Part shown: positions 22,107-33,959 of the stretch, piece after piece
Layout: the number at the start of each line of letters is the position of its first letter
Numbering within the stretch: the first letter of the stretch is position 1
Origin: Branchiostoma floridae
Taxonomy: Eukaryota > Chordata > Leptocardii > Amphioxiformes > Branchiostomatidae
Reading direction: 5' to 3'
DNA: 64,000 nucleotides
Assembly: GCF_000003815.2 (NCBI RefSeq)
Contig: NC_049979.1
Coordinates: 27,430,877 to 27,494,876 of the forward strand
The notes under the pieces: model-generated
The model's input: the letters and a program-made list of their open reading frames with translations, nothing else
Database searches by the model: none
What the model was told of the DNA's origin: nothing
Position numbers and translations under genes: made by a program

Positions 22107-24950
22107 TAGAAAGGCTTGAATCGAAAACCAGCAGGAAAATTTTTCAGATTAAATAAAACAGACCTTAGAAGAATAATGTACATGCTTGGTGACTATATTA
22201 CAAGTTACAACTACCACTAACATCAAACTTAACTAAGAGCAAGATCTGTTCTTTGTTTTGTTACCTCTCAAAGGATGAAGATTGAACTATTACACTTAGT
22301 TTAAGATCATTTATATTCATGTTAACGGACTTTGTGACATTATAGTTGGTACAGTAACAAGTTACTCAAGGAAGTAGACAATTTTCCGTCTATGTCTACT
22401 TTTTCTTTCAAAATAGCTGTGAAGTGGCTTGAGCAACATGCAAAGTTGGAGCAAAGAAACGGCATGATAGGCATTATATACCTGTTAGGCTTGTCATATT
22501 ATGGTTATCATAGAGTTTGAATTCTTCAGCGAGCTGACCATGTTGGTGGGCAAATATTATCATTAGAAAAATTAATAATAGCACCTTCATGTGTTGAAAT
22601 CCAACAGAAGCACATGGTTTAGACAAGTCCACAAAGCCGAATAAAACGCCTAAAATGTGCCGGACTTAAACCCTTACTTGATGGATAACCCATCACGTAT
22701 TCGAGAAGGGGCAAATTACTATGTAAACCAAATAAATTTAGGTAAAATTTCAGTCAGCAAATCAAAGTTTTGCCCCCCTCCCACAAAAGAATAACAAAAT
22801 TTCCTGCCCCGTTTCTGAAACATTTTTACCGCCAAAACATCCATCGAGTAACAGAAAGATATCTTGAGACATTCTGGACAATGTATGTGACCTAAAACAA
22901 AAGGTATCACCTCTATGGATCCAATAAATCCAACAAAAATACAAACCTTTGCAAAATCTTGCCACAGATTTTCTTCCACTGATATTCAATTCAAGCGCCA
23001 ACGTTGGCAATATGTCACATGATTTCCAGTGTAGTAACGGGCGATGTGATTGGTCCAAACGAAAAGCTCTGTCATTCAGCGGTCCACAAAATGACCAATC
23101 ATAGAGAGGCTATTATTGAGATCAGTTATTGGACGAATTCATTTTTTCCTGGGGGTTAGATCGGCCGAGAGTTTTTTTTTTTTTGCAAGTAGCCTGTAAA
23201 ATTATAGATATGATCGGGCTAGATGTATTAAAAAAACCTAAACGCTGAGGCATGTGTCAGTTTTTTTTACGTTAGAGAGGTTTTAGAGACAATTTTGGCC
23301 GATTAAATGTTTGCGAAAATCCTCAATGTTCATTCAAAACCTCATATGGCCTCATATTCACTGGTTCTTCAATATGGGTAGGTGGAAAGTGTGGTCCAGT
23401 CCAAAGAGCAGGACACGCGAGTCAGACTGGTGAGGAGGGGTAAAAACTGGTACGACATTTTCTGCGCATGGTTTAATACGTCCCGTGGCAGATGTGATGT
23501 AGCTAAATTTGTGTGCAGTCTGTCACCCAGGATTATGTGTTCCCCTATCGTGGGTTCTGTCTGCATTGTCTAATTCAGATTCAAACTCTATACATGTGTA
23601 TTTTTGGTGACGCCTCAGGGGCTAGCCTAATTTCAATAATGTTTATCATTTTTTTTTACATCTATAATTGTCCAGTAAAATTTAAATTCAGGTAAACCAT
23701 GTAGATATTTTGTGCATTGCAAAATGACAGCCTATGCTGTAGTTTCCGAAACATTGGCATTTTTTTCGTCCGTTTATTAATGGAAGAATTGTTTCGGCCA
23801 TACAGTTTTTGCTTGTCTCAACCAGACTCTCACCTGGTCGAATAGTAACAGGGGACTTTGGCCAAGTTAGGAATAAAAGCCTCCTAGGCCAATTAATAAA
23901 TTAACAGCTACATCGAGTTTAGACTTCCAATTAGTATATCAATTCACAGCTTAGACTATAAAACTAAAGCAAAGATAAATTTTCAATAGTCCTAAAGCAA
24001 CAAGGGTAAGACAAATTAAGACTTATAATGTTGGAAGCATATGAAAATTGTATTTAGATTTACAAGTAGAATTATATTATTTGGTTCTTTTGGTTCTAAT
24101 CCTATTTTTCTGAACACATTGTTATTAATTGCTAAAATGTATATCTTAAAAAGTAGGCATTTAAAAATTCCTACATAGTTTTTTAGCCTATGTACATTAT
24201 TATTACAAAGTAGAATACATCATTGCTCAAAACTTACAGAAAACTGAAAAACACTTGTTAAAGTGGGGACCCATTGGTTATGCACTGTTAGATTAATTTA
24301 GTTGGGAAAATGCAAATTGTCTTACCCGGTTTAGGTTGCTTTTGTGTACATCCACTTTGTATTGTTTTTATTTCAAAAATGAATAAAGATTTTGTGAAAA
24401 AAAAAAGACTTACAATTTTGAGGCAAATTTAGTTTAGCTCCTGTTGTTTGAGTTACAGGAGCTAACTGTTGCACACCCAGCACCAACGGCTACTCCTACG
24501 CCATTTTCCATATTTCATAATTTGAGTGTCTGTAAGGTTGATTATTGCAAGCTATCCGTAACTTGTGCTATCCTCATCATTTCTATTTTTAAGCTCACTA
24601 GCCAATTTTCAATGGGCAATGTCACATATAAAGGGTTGATAACATCATTACTTCAACTGATTACTTCAATTGATAGTTTTCAGCTACTCACGCACTCACT
24701 CGGCTTCCTAGTAGTGGCGATTTTTACATCTTTCTAAAGTTTCTTCACCCAGCCTCAATAGTGAAGGCCACTTTGGCCACTACTAGCCAACCCCAAACCT
24801 CTGCTTGGAGAATAATATGTCTTATAGATTATATGTCTTAAGACAAAGTCAAGGACTTGCATATCTCTCACATACGCTGACACAGCAATTTGCATAACAG
24901 CAGGGAAAAAAGCCCAAAACAATGTTGTACTATTCAGTATTCTCTGACAA
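22107..24950. other. Intergenic stretch, no gene supported
   Basis: AT-rich with short unsupported frames. At 23,040-23,100 two inverted CCAAT-box-like ATTGG/CCAAT words (GTGATTGGTCC, GACCAATCA) could belong to a promoter. At 23,695-23,790 a fragment related to the long-TIR element at 30,996-32,385 is seen (CCATGTAGATATTTTGTGCA). Confidence 0.4.
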
Positions 24951-24953
24951 AGC

Positions 24954-24959
24954 TTTATT
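24954..24959 (-). terminator. Poly(A) signal AATAAA of the acidic repeat gene
   Basis: AATAAA on the minus strand, about 610 bp downstream of the stop codon at 25571. It would give a 3-prime UTR of typical size. Confidence 0.45.
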
Positions 24960-25224
24960 CACCCATACACATTTTTGATAACTTATTTGCAAATACATGA
25001 TTTTCCAGACAGTGATCTTCAGCATCTCATCTGATACTATACAATAGTTCCTAGAATTCGTTATAAAAATAGATGTCAATTATGTCTTTATAAGTCTTCT
25101 GTCTTCTTCCCCTTGCCTGTGTGAAAGGAAACAAAAAGAAGAATAATTATGTAAGACAGGACTAGGGACTATGTACTGTTTTTATTTTTGTCACAGCAAG
25201 TCTTAGCATATGAACAATTCCTGT

Positions 25225-25335
25225 GTGTGTTTGTATGTGAATGTGTATGTGTGTATGTAATACTATGTATGTGTGTATGTACATGTATATATGTTTGCGT
25301 GTATGTGTGAATGAATGAATGTGTTTGTGTGCGTG
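25225..25335. repeat. TG/TATG-rich simple repeat
   Basis: Interspersed TGTGTATG units in the 3-prime flank of the acidic repeat gene. Confidence 0.8.
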
Positions 25336-25570
25336 TCTGAACATTTCATTATCATTTCAAAAATAGGTTAACGTAGAATAGAAAAATGGTAGCAAAGTTG
25401 ATCCCAATTGGACAATATTGTCTTAGAACATTTCAGATTGACAATAATACACGTTTAAGGGCTGAAAATAATATTCCTAACCACCTACTGATTTTTCTTT
25501 CATGATACAGCCCCAACTGTCAGAATATCATACAGCAAACAAGTAAAACCAGCCTTACTAACCACATTCT

Positions 25571-25650
25571 CTAGTCAAACTCGTCGTCAGAGGCCTCCTG
25601 TCTGCTGCAGCAGCAGAAGAACCTCTTCCACCACTTCCTCCTCTTCTTTC
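25571..25650 (-). CDS. Acidic repeat protein exon 4 (basic / CCC tail and stop)
   Basis: 80 nt. Acceptor TTGTAG. It codes KKRRKWWKRFFCCCSRQEAS then DDEFD and TAG. Phase 1 matches exon 3 exactly. Confidence 0.72.
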
Positions 25651-28600
25651 CTACAAGTCGTAAAAAAATTACCCATGACTGAAACAATGTTGTAGTTTTG
25701 GAAATTGCCAGTCAACATATTCTGTCTTTAAAAGTGATATCTCACTGAACTTGGGGCACCGGCGCATCACTGTGAGGTTCAAAAGATTACTCAACGAATT
25801 TCAGAGATAAAGACGAATTTTCTTATATTCTGTGTATTTTATTGTATTCTTCGTCATACTTTTACGGAATATACACAATGTCAAAATTGTAAAAAAATCA
25901 CAACAGTGCCACAGTTAACAAACCTTGCAGTGCCACACCGGTGCCCCAAGTGCAGTGAGATACCACCTTTATGGTGGTGCCATTATTAGTGGATTCAAAT
26001 CCATGCTTCTACTGATTAATCATGTTTCTTACCATAAGGCCATGTTGATTTGATTACTAGTATGTGGATGACATCGTATAGAACCACCAAACTGATGTGA
26101 GCATGTAAATAAATAAAAAGTTTGGAAAAAAAAAAAGGTTGCCTTCGTTATGAAATCTAAGTGATTAGATAGGTTGAACAAATGTCTGAGCACACAGAAT
26201 ATGGTATACCCAAGGAGTTTAACCTCCTTGGTATAACAAACTAAAAGTTCTTCGTTTTTGTCCTTTCAAGTCTTTTTCTGTTACCTCTGAATTGATGTTG
26301 GCATTCTATGACATAGAGTCCATTCCAAGACACCGTGCGGATGTTTGTTGCCATTGTTTACAATTGATTTTAAAGTTTTGTAATTATATGTCTAGGACAT
26401 TTGATACTTAAGAAATATTTTTAACACTGTTTCAACTTTATAAACATATCCCCAATCCTGTAAAACATTGGAAATAATCATGATGTGGAATTGAATACTT
26501 CTAATGGTTTCTTATTAATGACAACAGCTTTCTACCATTATTTACCATTTTCTACCATTTTTGTAACATTTTGTAAATGGGTCAGTGGGCTGGGAAGATA
26601 GTAATTCACACATCCTTGCTAAGTTTGGTTGGGTGACATGCAACAATGGTCCACCACAAAGGACCCACCAGTGCCCAGCAGTGAAATCTAAAAATATTCA
26701 GAGGCAACAATAGGACTTAGTTTTATGGGGGCAATAAACTAATGTAACCATTTGGCATTGTGAAAGAATCACACATAAGTTTCACAATTATTCTAAATAA
26801 AGATATTTTTGTACTGTTACTTTCAAAATGTTTCTAAAATATTGAAAGGAATTCAAATAGATGAATATTTTTTTGTCAATTTTTAAAAAAAAAGTTAATT
26901 ATTTTGGCTTACATATTCATTTATTCAAAATAATTCAAACTTATTACAAATATCACCTAAAAACCCTCATGGTGTCTTGGAATGGACTCTAAGTATACAT
27001 TTTACTTTTTTATTTAGGGCATAATGTTACATTTGCTAGTTTTGCAGATGCTTTGTACGATTTATGGTATGGCTGAAAACTCTTTTTTTCTTATTTTGGA
27101 AACAGCAAAAAATTGATACATGCGGAAATGTCATCCATCTAAAGATTGTAATGAAATCAACATGGCCTAACTACTTGTTTCCTAATCAAATATCTTCATG
27201 CCAAAGCAAATGAGAAAACAGCAACAACTACATGCACTACTATGTGGACAATGATAAAACAGTTATGAATACACCAACCACACACAGTCACTGGGTATGT
27301 GAGATAGACCATGTTTGGACAGAGTTATAGTCTGAAATATTGCTGACCGGGTCCTCTGAACATTGCCAGACACACTATGTGTAGCCGTGGTACTGAAAGT
27401 ACTTCCGCCAGTAAAAAAAAGGTTGTACTGCTGAATTTGAGAATAAAGTTGTTGTCCTTACCTGAAGCACATTCCGATCCATCTGAGGAGAGACTGCTAG
27501 ACTCCTGGTCCCAGCTGGTGTAGTCATAGAAGCTGCTGACACCACTGCTGTAGCTCTCGTCCCGGCTGGCAGTCTCGTCTCGGCTAACAGTCTCATCTCG
27601 GCTGGCGGTCTCATCCCGGCTGGCGGTCTCGTCCCGGCTGGTGAAGTCATAGAGGCTGCTGACACCACTGCTGTCATTCTCGTCCTGGCTAGACTCCTCC
27701 TCGTCATCTTCTTCCTGATGATGATGATTGGTTTATTTTTCAGTAAATAGAATTTTCATCAAACAGTGAAATTGATTATTCAAAATGAACATACCTGGCA
27801 TCCAGAAGGCTGAATTACGTAAAAAATCTTACAGACATCCATAACATACAGATATATCCACGTACAAATCATTTAAAATACCTGGCTGGTGTCATCTTCT
27901 TCCTGGGTGGTGTCATCTTCTTTCTCACTGGAGTCATCTTCTCCCTCGCTGCTGTCTTCTGCTTCATCATCTGCTTCGTAGTCAGCATCCTCGCTGCTGG
28001 TCTCCTCCTCTGCTGGGCTGTCCATGGCACTGCTGTCCTCTGCCTGGCTGTCCATGGCACTGCTATCCTCTGCTGGGCTGTCCACGGCACTGCTGTCCCC
28101 CTTCTCTGCTGGGCTGTCAACCGCACTGCTGACCATCTCTGCTGGGCTGTCCACGGCACTGCTGTCCTCTGCTGGGCTATTCACGGCACTGCTGTCCCCC
28201 TTCTCTGCTGGGCTGTACACGGCACTGCTGTCCTCCCCTGCTGGGCTGTTGTCCTGGGCTGTGTCCATATACATATAATCAAATCAACATGGCCTAACTA
28301 CTTGCTTCAATCAAATACCTTCATGCCAATGCAAAGCAGAAAACCAACAACAGCAACAACAACACAACTACATCCACTATTATATGGACAATGATAGAAG
28401 GGTGAGTCAGAAAGTAATGCAAATGGTTTCATAACAGACTCATTTTTTAATTGAATGAGTTGAAATTTGGTAAAAAAAGTAAAGGCATATATCCTTTTGA
28501 GATTAAAATATCTAAATTTGTTGTTCATTATTCTATAGGTCACTGAGCTGATTTCAAGATGACCACACCCTTGGAATCCCGTCAGAACAAAAGAAAGATA

Positions 28601-30371
28601 CAATTAACGTACAATTAAGAATTTCCATGAACCAATTTTTGCTATTTAGAAAACTAAGCCTGCACATGGAATAGTCTGTTGCCACATGCTTACTTTCAAC
28701 TCTGAAATTGTATTAGTTTTTCTTTTTTTGTTGTTGGTGTACAGTGAGGTATAAGCAGTCGTCAGGGTCACGAGATTTGAGGTGTGTTGAAAAGTTTCTG
28801 TAGCCTACTTTCCCATAAACAAAGAGGAACGAAACACTTCTTGGCCTTTAAAAAATGAATAATTGTGTAAAAATTTTGTTTCTTTTGATTAATGGAAAAG
28901 CAGTCTTTTAACCTTTTAACCAACAACTTACGAATTCGTGTATAAATCCAACTTGCTCTATATCACAACTTACTTTACCCTAGGAGCTGTAAATGAGGAA
29001 GTATTGGGAGTTCAGAAATAAAAATTGGCATGCAACCTATAGAGACATTTGTTATCATACATGTGTAATTCCAACCTCATACAGTAGTTTTCAGTGGTCA
29101 GATTTAGAGGAACTGATCGTCTGACAAGCTTCCAAGGGTGTGGCCATCTTTTAATCAACTCAGTTGCTCATAAGATGATAAAGAGAAATTTTAAAATTTC
29201 AATCACAAGAGGATATATGCCTCTATCTTTGTACCAAATTTCAACTCAATCTATTAAAATATGAGTCTGTTATGAAACCACTTGCATTACTTTCTGACTC
29301 AATCTCGTAACGTAAGGTTACCAGTTTACGTGCAGGACCAATTAACGGTCAGTTAGCGACATGGCTACATTTCAAGGTGCACCATGCAAAAATTAATCAA
29401 TAATAATAAAGCTATAAATGTGTTATTAACATTGAAAACAATTGCAATGAATATTGCACAATTTTCATGGAAGATCATGGGCCCTTGGTGCCTGGGTTGA
29501 CTTTACGTGACGTTCTACTGAGGCAAAATCGGCAGTCCAACCTCATTCATCACTACGGCGCTACTGCAGGCGATGGTGGGGTAGACACAAAAATTTTACG
29601 GTGGTTTGTTTGTTTACCACTTCTGTAATATTTTGCAGCAAGTGTTTGAATATGTGTGCTAATAGGCAGAGCACTACAGGGAGAAAGACTCAAGTGACCG
29701 TTAATTGGTCACCCTAGAACAATTCTTCACTGCCAACCTCTCCATTATTACATGCTGGTGCGCAACTAAAGATGGAGGGAAGAAATAAATTACCATGCAC
29801 TTTTTTAACAGACAAACTACTGTTTCTTCAAATGGGTTAAATATCTAATTCTGCCCAAGCATTTCAGAACAATAATCATTTTCCATAATTCGACCATTAA
29901 CTGGTAACCTTACGTTATAACAGTTATGAATACACTCGCCAGAGTAACTGGATATGTGAAATTATAAGACCATATTTGGGACAGAATTATAGTCTGAAAT
30001 ATTGCTGCCTGGGTCGTCTGAAAATTGCCAGACGCACTTTGTGTAGCCGTGGTACTGAAACTAGAGAAAGTATTTCCACCAGACAAAAACAATCCTGTAC
30101 TGATGAATTTGAGAAGAAAGTTGTTGTCCTTACCTGAAGCATATTCCGACTCCTCCGTCTCTGCTGGGCTGTCCACGGCACTGCTGTCCTCCTCCGCTGG
30201 GCTGGGTCCTTCCTGAAAGAGAATGGTGGGCTTCACGGCTTCGTCCATCGCTGGCAGCCGCTTGGCCCGGTTTTCGCACAACTTCCTCCAGGCGTCGCGC
30301 CTGTGAGCGAGTCTACCTGCGATGGCGCATGCTGTGCCGACCACGGGTAACTCGGAGTGACTGTCAGACAT
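25571..30371 (-). CDS. Acidic, Ser/Glu/Asp repeat protein of unknown function, 4 exons
   Basis: I do not recognise this gene. Four exons (30134-30371, 27882-28258, 27462-27714, 25571-25650) join in matching phases to 315 residues. Residues 1-58 are the only ordered-looking part (MSDSHSELPVVGTACAIAGR then LAHRRDAWRKLCENRAKRL). Residues 60-140 repeat SPAEDSSAVD. Residues 140-215 are almost all Asp/Glu/Ser. Residues 230-260 repeat SRDETA. The C-terminus is GKKRRKWWKRFFCCCSRQEA then SDDEFD, a basic-aromatic patch followed by three cysteines. This could be a lipidated membrane-binding tail (inference). The start ATG at 30371 has no competing upstream in-frame ATG close by. Poly(A) signal near 24,954. 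Exon joins and phases are strong; function is unknown. Confidence 0.72.
26204..26235. mobile_element. Solo fused TIR palindrome of the TATACCAAGGAG family
   Basis: GTATACCCAAGGAGTTTAAC then CTCCTTGGTATA, an almost perfect 32-bp palindrome matching the ends of the element at 177-1377 but with no interior. Confidence 0.6.
27175..27470. repeat. Intragenic duplicate of intron 1 (empty-site copy)
   Basis: Matches 28,283-28,400 joined to 29,918-30,142. Shared words are AATCAACATGGCCTAA, ACAATGATA, ACAGTTATGAATACAC and GAAAGTACTTCCGCCAG/GAAAGTATTTCCACCAG. It lacks the 1.5-kb insertion found in the other copy. Confidence 0.75.
27462..27714 (-). CDS. Acidic repeat protein exon 3 (SRDETA repeats)
   Basis: 253 nt, residues 206-289. 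Two SSGVSS-Y/FYDYTS blocks flank five SRDE(T/S) units. Acceptor ATCAG, donor TCAG/GTAAGG. The longest open frame here (27375-27707) is in another frame and lacks phase support. Confidence 0.75.
27882..28258 (-). CDS. Acidic repeat protein exon 2 (SPAEDSSAVD repeats)
   Basis: 377 nt, residues 80-205. About eight imperfect copies of DSSAVDSPAE, some with an inserted KG or MV, then EDADYEADDEAEDSSEGE. Acceptor GACACAG, donor CAG/GTATTT. The array is easily gained or lost by slippage. Confidence 0.75.
28403..29301. mobile_element. DNA transposon with about 195-bp TIRs (TGAGTCAGAAAGTAATGC)
   Basis: The left arm 28403-28595 is inverted at about 29110-29301. Both read TGAGTCAGAAAGTAATGCAA, GGTTTCATAACAGACTCAT and GAGTTGAAATTTGGTA. 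The interior (about 510 bp) has no frame. The ends look mariner-like, but this is tentative. Confidence 0.75.
29308..29917. mobile_element. 610-bp element with TAACGTAAGGTTACCAGTT ends
   Basis: TAACGTAAGGTTACCAGTTT at the left and the inverse AACTGGTAACCTTACGTTA at the right. A second inverted pair, GACCAATTAACGGTCA / TGACCGTTAATTGGTC, lies inside. It abuts the element at 28,403-29,301; together they fill the site that is empty at 27,255. Confidence 0.7.
30134..30371 (-). CDS. Acidic repeat protein exon 1
   Basis: 238 nt, residues 1-79 plus one base. Contains the conserved-looking N-terminus and one SPAEEDSSAVDSPAE unit. Donor TCAG/GTAAGG. The last 30 bases and the following intron are duplicated at exon 3. 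Confidence 0.72.
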
Positions 30372-30995
30372 CGTTGGATAGTGTCGGTCAGGATCGTAAC
30401 CGTGTGGAACACTGAGACTGCGGAGCTCTTGAAAAGAACGTCCGTCCGCGGTGAAGTCTCTCGCGGAATGAAGCAAACACAAGGTTGCCCCGGCTAACCA
30501 TGCCGTACAATGGCGTTCCAGAACATATGACCGTTAGAAGCAACGTTCGCAAGTGCGATTCGCCCCCCTCCCCATCCTCCGCTCCCCCTCCCCTCTTGGC
30601 GTAAAAAATGCACATTTATGAAATATTAAACTACAAAAACACAACTAACCTAAGTTTAACACCATAACGGTGCTAGTACATAATCCTTCTCAAACGATCA
30701 TCACCTGTCCATTGAGAAATGACTGGCCGAGTTGTAACGTTAGTTGAAATGAAAAAGTGGGCGTTTACGTTCGAATCCGACGTAAACTTTCATTTGATAG
30801 CCTTCAATGTCTTCTCATTTCCAACATAACACAGACACACATTGGAAATTTCAACTCCCAAGTTAGAAGGAAGAGCCTAAAATACTGCGGTATCCTCCAA
30901 AATAAAACGTTGTTATTGCTAGAAACGGTGACCTATGGGGTCACTGCCGTATGAGTAAGGTCACGTTCGAATGGCTACATTCACACTTTCCTACC

Positions 30996-32385
30996 CAGTC
31001 GAACCGCAGGTCACCCTAGAACGCGTTATTCTCTAAGATACGGCTTTTGTCGCGACCCGATTTGACCCCGCTGCATGGGTGTTTTTAACTGAATGTTGTA
31101 CAACAAAAAGACCTCAGACCTACATGATGTTTATACTTTTTCATATCAACAGGTTTTGCCCAGTACAACCATGTAGATATTTCGTGCATTGCCCAATGGC
31201 AGCGAACGCTGTTGGCTTTGAAACATAAGCAATTTTTGGTAAGTTTATGTTTGCCGGTCTTTTTTTACAGTTCAACTTGATCCCACGAGATAAATTCACA
31301 GCGCGAAAGTCCAATTCCTCACCTTTTCATTGATACCTAAGTTCCCGGGGAAATTTGAAGAGCAACGGGTTTGCCCCGAAATTATGTGACAACATGTCGA
31401 ATTTCCCGGCATCTTTTTTCGAACGTGAAACCGCACACACTGATCTTTCACTATGCTTTACAAATCTCAGACATGATGTATTGATATCAGTATGCTTGCA
31501 CATGAATCCCACTTATTCTGGCTTCTGGTTAATGTCAGTTTCATTTCGGTAGGTTTTAAGAAGCCTATTTGCGACGGCAAGTCCTGAGCCGTAAGTTTTA
31601 TCAACCTTTCCAAACGCTGCAACATTAGGCTTGAACTCGCTTGACCCCTACGACACGGAAAATGGAACGTACCGGCTGCGTTCCACCGTTCGAACCCAGG
31701 TTCGGAGCAGGAGTTCGAAACAGATTGACTCAAAATCTGATGTTTTTTAAAAAGTCTAACTTTGCACTAAAACCCTGTGTCTATGTGTACTTGTCTATCA
31801 TCATGTCACTTATTATATTGCATCTGACAGTAGAACCCATTCAGCTTCTCGTACCAAGAAATGAGGCCTGTGACACCATGCGAAATGTATGAAAATATGG
31901 TCAAAACGCAGGGTAGTGTGCGTGGCCTGCAACAACCAGACTGAAACTTCACCACCGTGATTTGTGCATGTTAGAAGATAATTTCGGGGCAAACCCGTTG
32001 CTCCTCAAATTAAACAAGCAAGTTTGGTATCAATGTTCAGGTGAGGAACTGGGCTATCACGTGGTGGGGTTAGCTAATGGGATCATGGTGAACTGCAAAA
32101 AAGACAACCACAAATAAACTGGCAAAAATTGCCAATGTTTCGAAAGCTACAGTGTTCGCTGTCATTTTGCAATGCATGAAATATCTACATGGTTGTACTG
32201 GGCAAAGCCTGTAGATATAAAAAAGAACAAACATTATGTAGGTCTGAGGTCTTTTTGCTGCACAACGGGCACTTGCTTACACCCATGCAGCGAGGTCAAG
32301 CCAGGACAAACGGTGTTCCGGCGTATGACCTGTCGTAGAGAGGGCTGCGCAGAACGGATGCGCATAGAGCTCTGCGGTTCGACTG
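30996..32385. mobile_element. 1.39-kb long-TIR transposon, 4-bp target duplication TACC
   Basis: Ends CAGTCGAACCGCAG, perfect for 14 bp in inverse, flanked by TACC (30992-30995, 32386-32389). Subterminal arms of about 300 bp also match in inverse (TTTTGCCCAGTACAACCATG, GAGCAACGGGTTTGCCCCGA). CA-starting ends plus a 4-bp duplication would fit a Chapaev-like family, but that is inference. The duplicated locus at 36,868 lacks it. Confidence 0.78.
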
Positions 32386-32540
32386 TACCGTAAACACGTG
32401 ATACACCCCAAAGGAAAGTAAGGAAAGAGTCTTTACCGATACAGAGTTGGAGTATCCTGTGTTTTGTCCAGTTCAACACGGCTGTCAGTCACACAGTTGT
32501 CAGCATAAGCAGATAATGAAGTTTTCATCGTGCCTGAAGA

Positions 32541-32562
32541 ACTCTACTCTACTCTACTCTAC
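32541..32562. repeat. (CTCTA)n microsatellite
   Basis: About four CTCTA units upstream of the first stathmin gene; absent from copy 2. Confidence 0.8.
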
Positions 32563-32999
32563 ACAAATCTCCGTACACACACATGCTCTGTGACACCACA
32601 GTCCTTGCAAACCAGAAGGAAGAATGTCAGACTCACAACCATGTACAAATTCATTCTCAACCACATTTCTGTCCCATATGCGTCCAAATAACTGGTCCTG
32701 GCGACTTGAGATGATGCTCTCGCCGCACCAACCACGCTTCCAAACTGCAGCTGCAGGCCATTGCGACTTGCGACGAGTAAATCCAAGTACTAACGTTATA
32801 CAGGTTCTCGTTTTCCCCTCGCACCATCCAGGAGTTGAAGAAACTTGAGCCTGGTGTGGCGGAGGCCGCGGGTCTCTCTTCCTGTTCAAAACCGAACTGG
32901 GAAGCCGGGTCCTGCTTTGAGTTGCTCCTAGACTTCCTCGTATACAACGTTAACGTTAACGTTACCCACTAAATTCACTCATAACGTTAAACACCCACA

Positions 33000-33240
33000 A
33001 CTCTGTTGTTTATGTTGCTTAGTGTTGTTACCTTTATTTCCCTATGTTTATCTGTTCCGATCACTTGTTACTGACACCCTGCTAGACATTTCAGACGATC
33101 GTTACACTAAATTCGCTTATCTTCTTTTGCACCCACAAATCAGTTGTTTACGTTCGTCAATGTCTTTACTTTTATTTCCCTATTTTTATTTGTCCCGATC
33201 ACTTGTTACCGTAACACATGCGCACTGCTAGTAATACCTG
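33000..33240. repeat. About 140-bp tandem duplication upstream of stathmin copy 1
   Basis: CTTTATTTCCCTATGTTTAT...CCGATCACTTGTTAC at 33,030 recurs at 33,166. Copy 2 of the locus has a single instance. Confidence 0.65.
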
Positions 33241-33859
33241 TTATGGGGGCCTAGCAGTACAAAAATAAGAACAAGATCCCAAGTCGTTGTCATCATTTAT
33301 TTATCAGTCACCACTCACCAATCATATTCTGCTAAGTTAAAACGACCCCCCTCCTCTCCTCATCCTAGAAAAGAAATCAAGATGATGACGTTTTTGTCTA
33401 GTAACTAGTATTTCAAAACATCCAGGGGGCAACTCAAACGCATGTTTGAAATAATGCATTTTTTATATTTATGTAAAGCATTTTATTTCAAAAACCTATT
33501 TGGCGACAAGAGAACCGGTCTGCTTTTAGCATGAGCTTTGTACTACTTAAGCGTCCAAGTGAACAATAGATAACGTACAAATAACGCACATACGCGTATA
33601 ATGACGTATTTATTGTATCATGTTCGATTATTGGACGAGGTGGTGTCTTATTGTAAAAATTATATGTTTACATATCTTTAACAAAAAGTGATAAAATAAG
33701 ATCATTTTGTTCTTTTTTGTTTTTCATTTGGCCAGTTTCAACTACTTGAATTTGTAACTTAAGCCTCACATCGTAGAACAATGATTAAACGGAGACAGAA
33801 AGACCATACAACACCCCCACGTCTTGTCCCATAATCGAACATTCCACACTTCCCCATCA

Positions 33860-33959
33860 GTTGTGACGTTATATTGTGTTGCCTAGCTGCGTTTAGAACA
33901 ACAAAGTTCCACTAGCCGATAGTCACTGATCATAGACTCGTGACAATTGCACGTACATA
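33860..33959 (+). promoter_or_regulatory. Conserved proximal promoter / 5-prime UTR of stathmin copy 1
   Basis: CAGTTGTGACGTTATATTGTG and CCTAGCTGCGTTTAGAACAA are nearly unchanged at 38,207-38,300. TGACGTTA resembles a CREB/ATF half-site and TATATTG could be a weak TATA element. The assignment is inference from conservation between the copies. Confidence 0.4.

Noticed and set aside
22719-23058. Minus-strand frames of 86 and 98 codons upstream of MIS18BP1
   Set aside because: No domain, no clear splice signals, and overlap with a CCAAT-containing region more consistent with a promoter.
27375-27707. A 110-codon frame with ATRTRPPAG-type repeats
   Set aside because: It is an alternative frame of exon 3 of the acidic gene. 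Only the EEDDEEE frame has matching splice phases on both sides.
32554-32947. Minus-strand frames upstream of stathmin copy 1, one with a hydrophobic stretch
   Set aside because: The duplicated copy near 37,020-37,260 has indels that break every one of these frames, so there is no sign of coding constraint.
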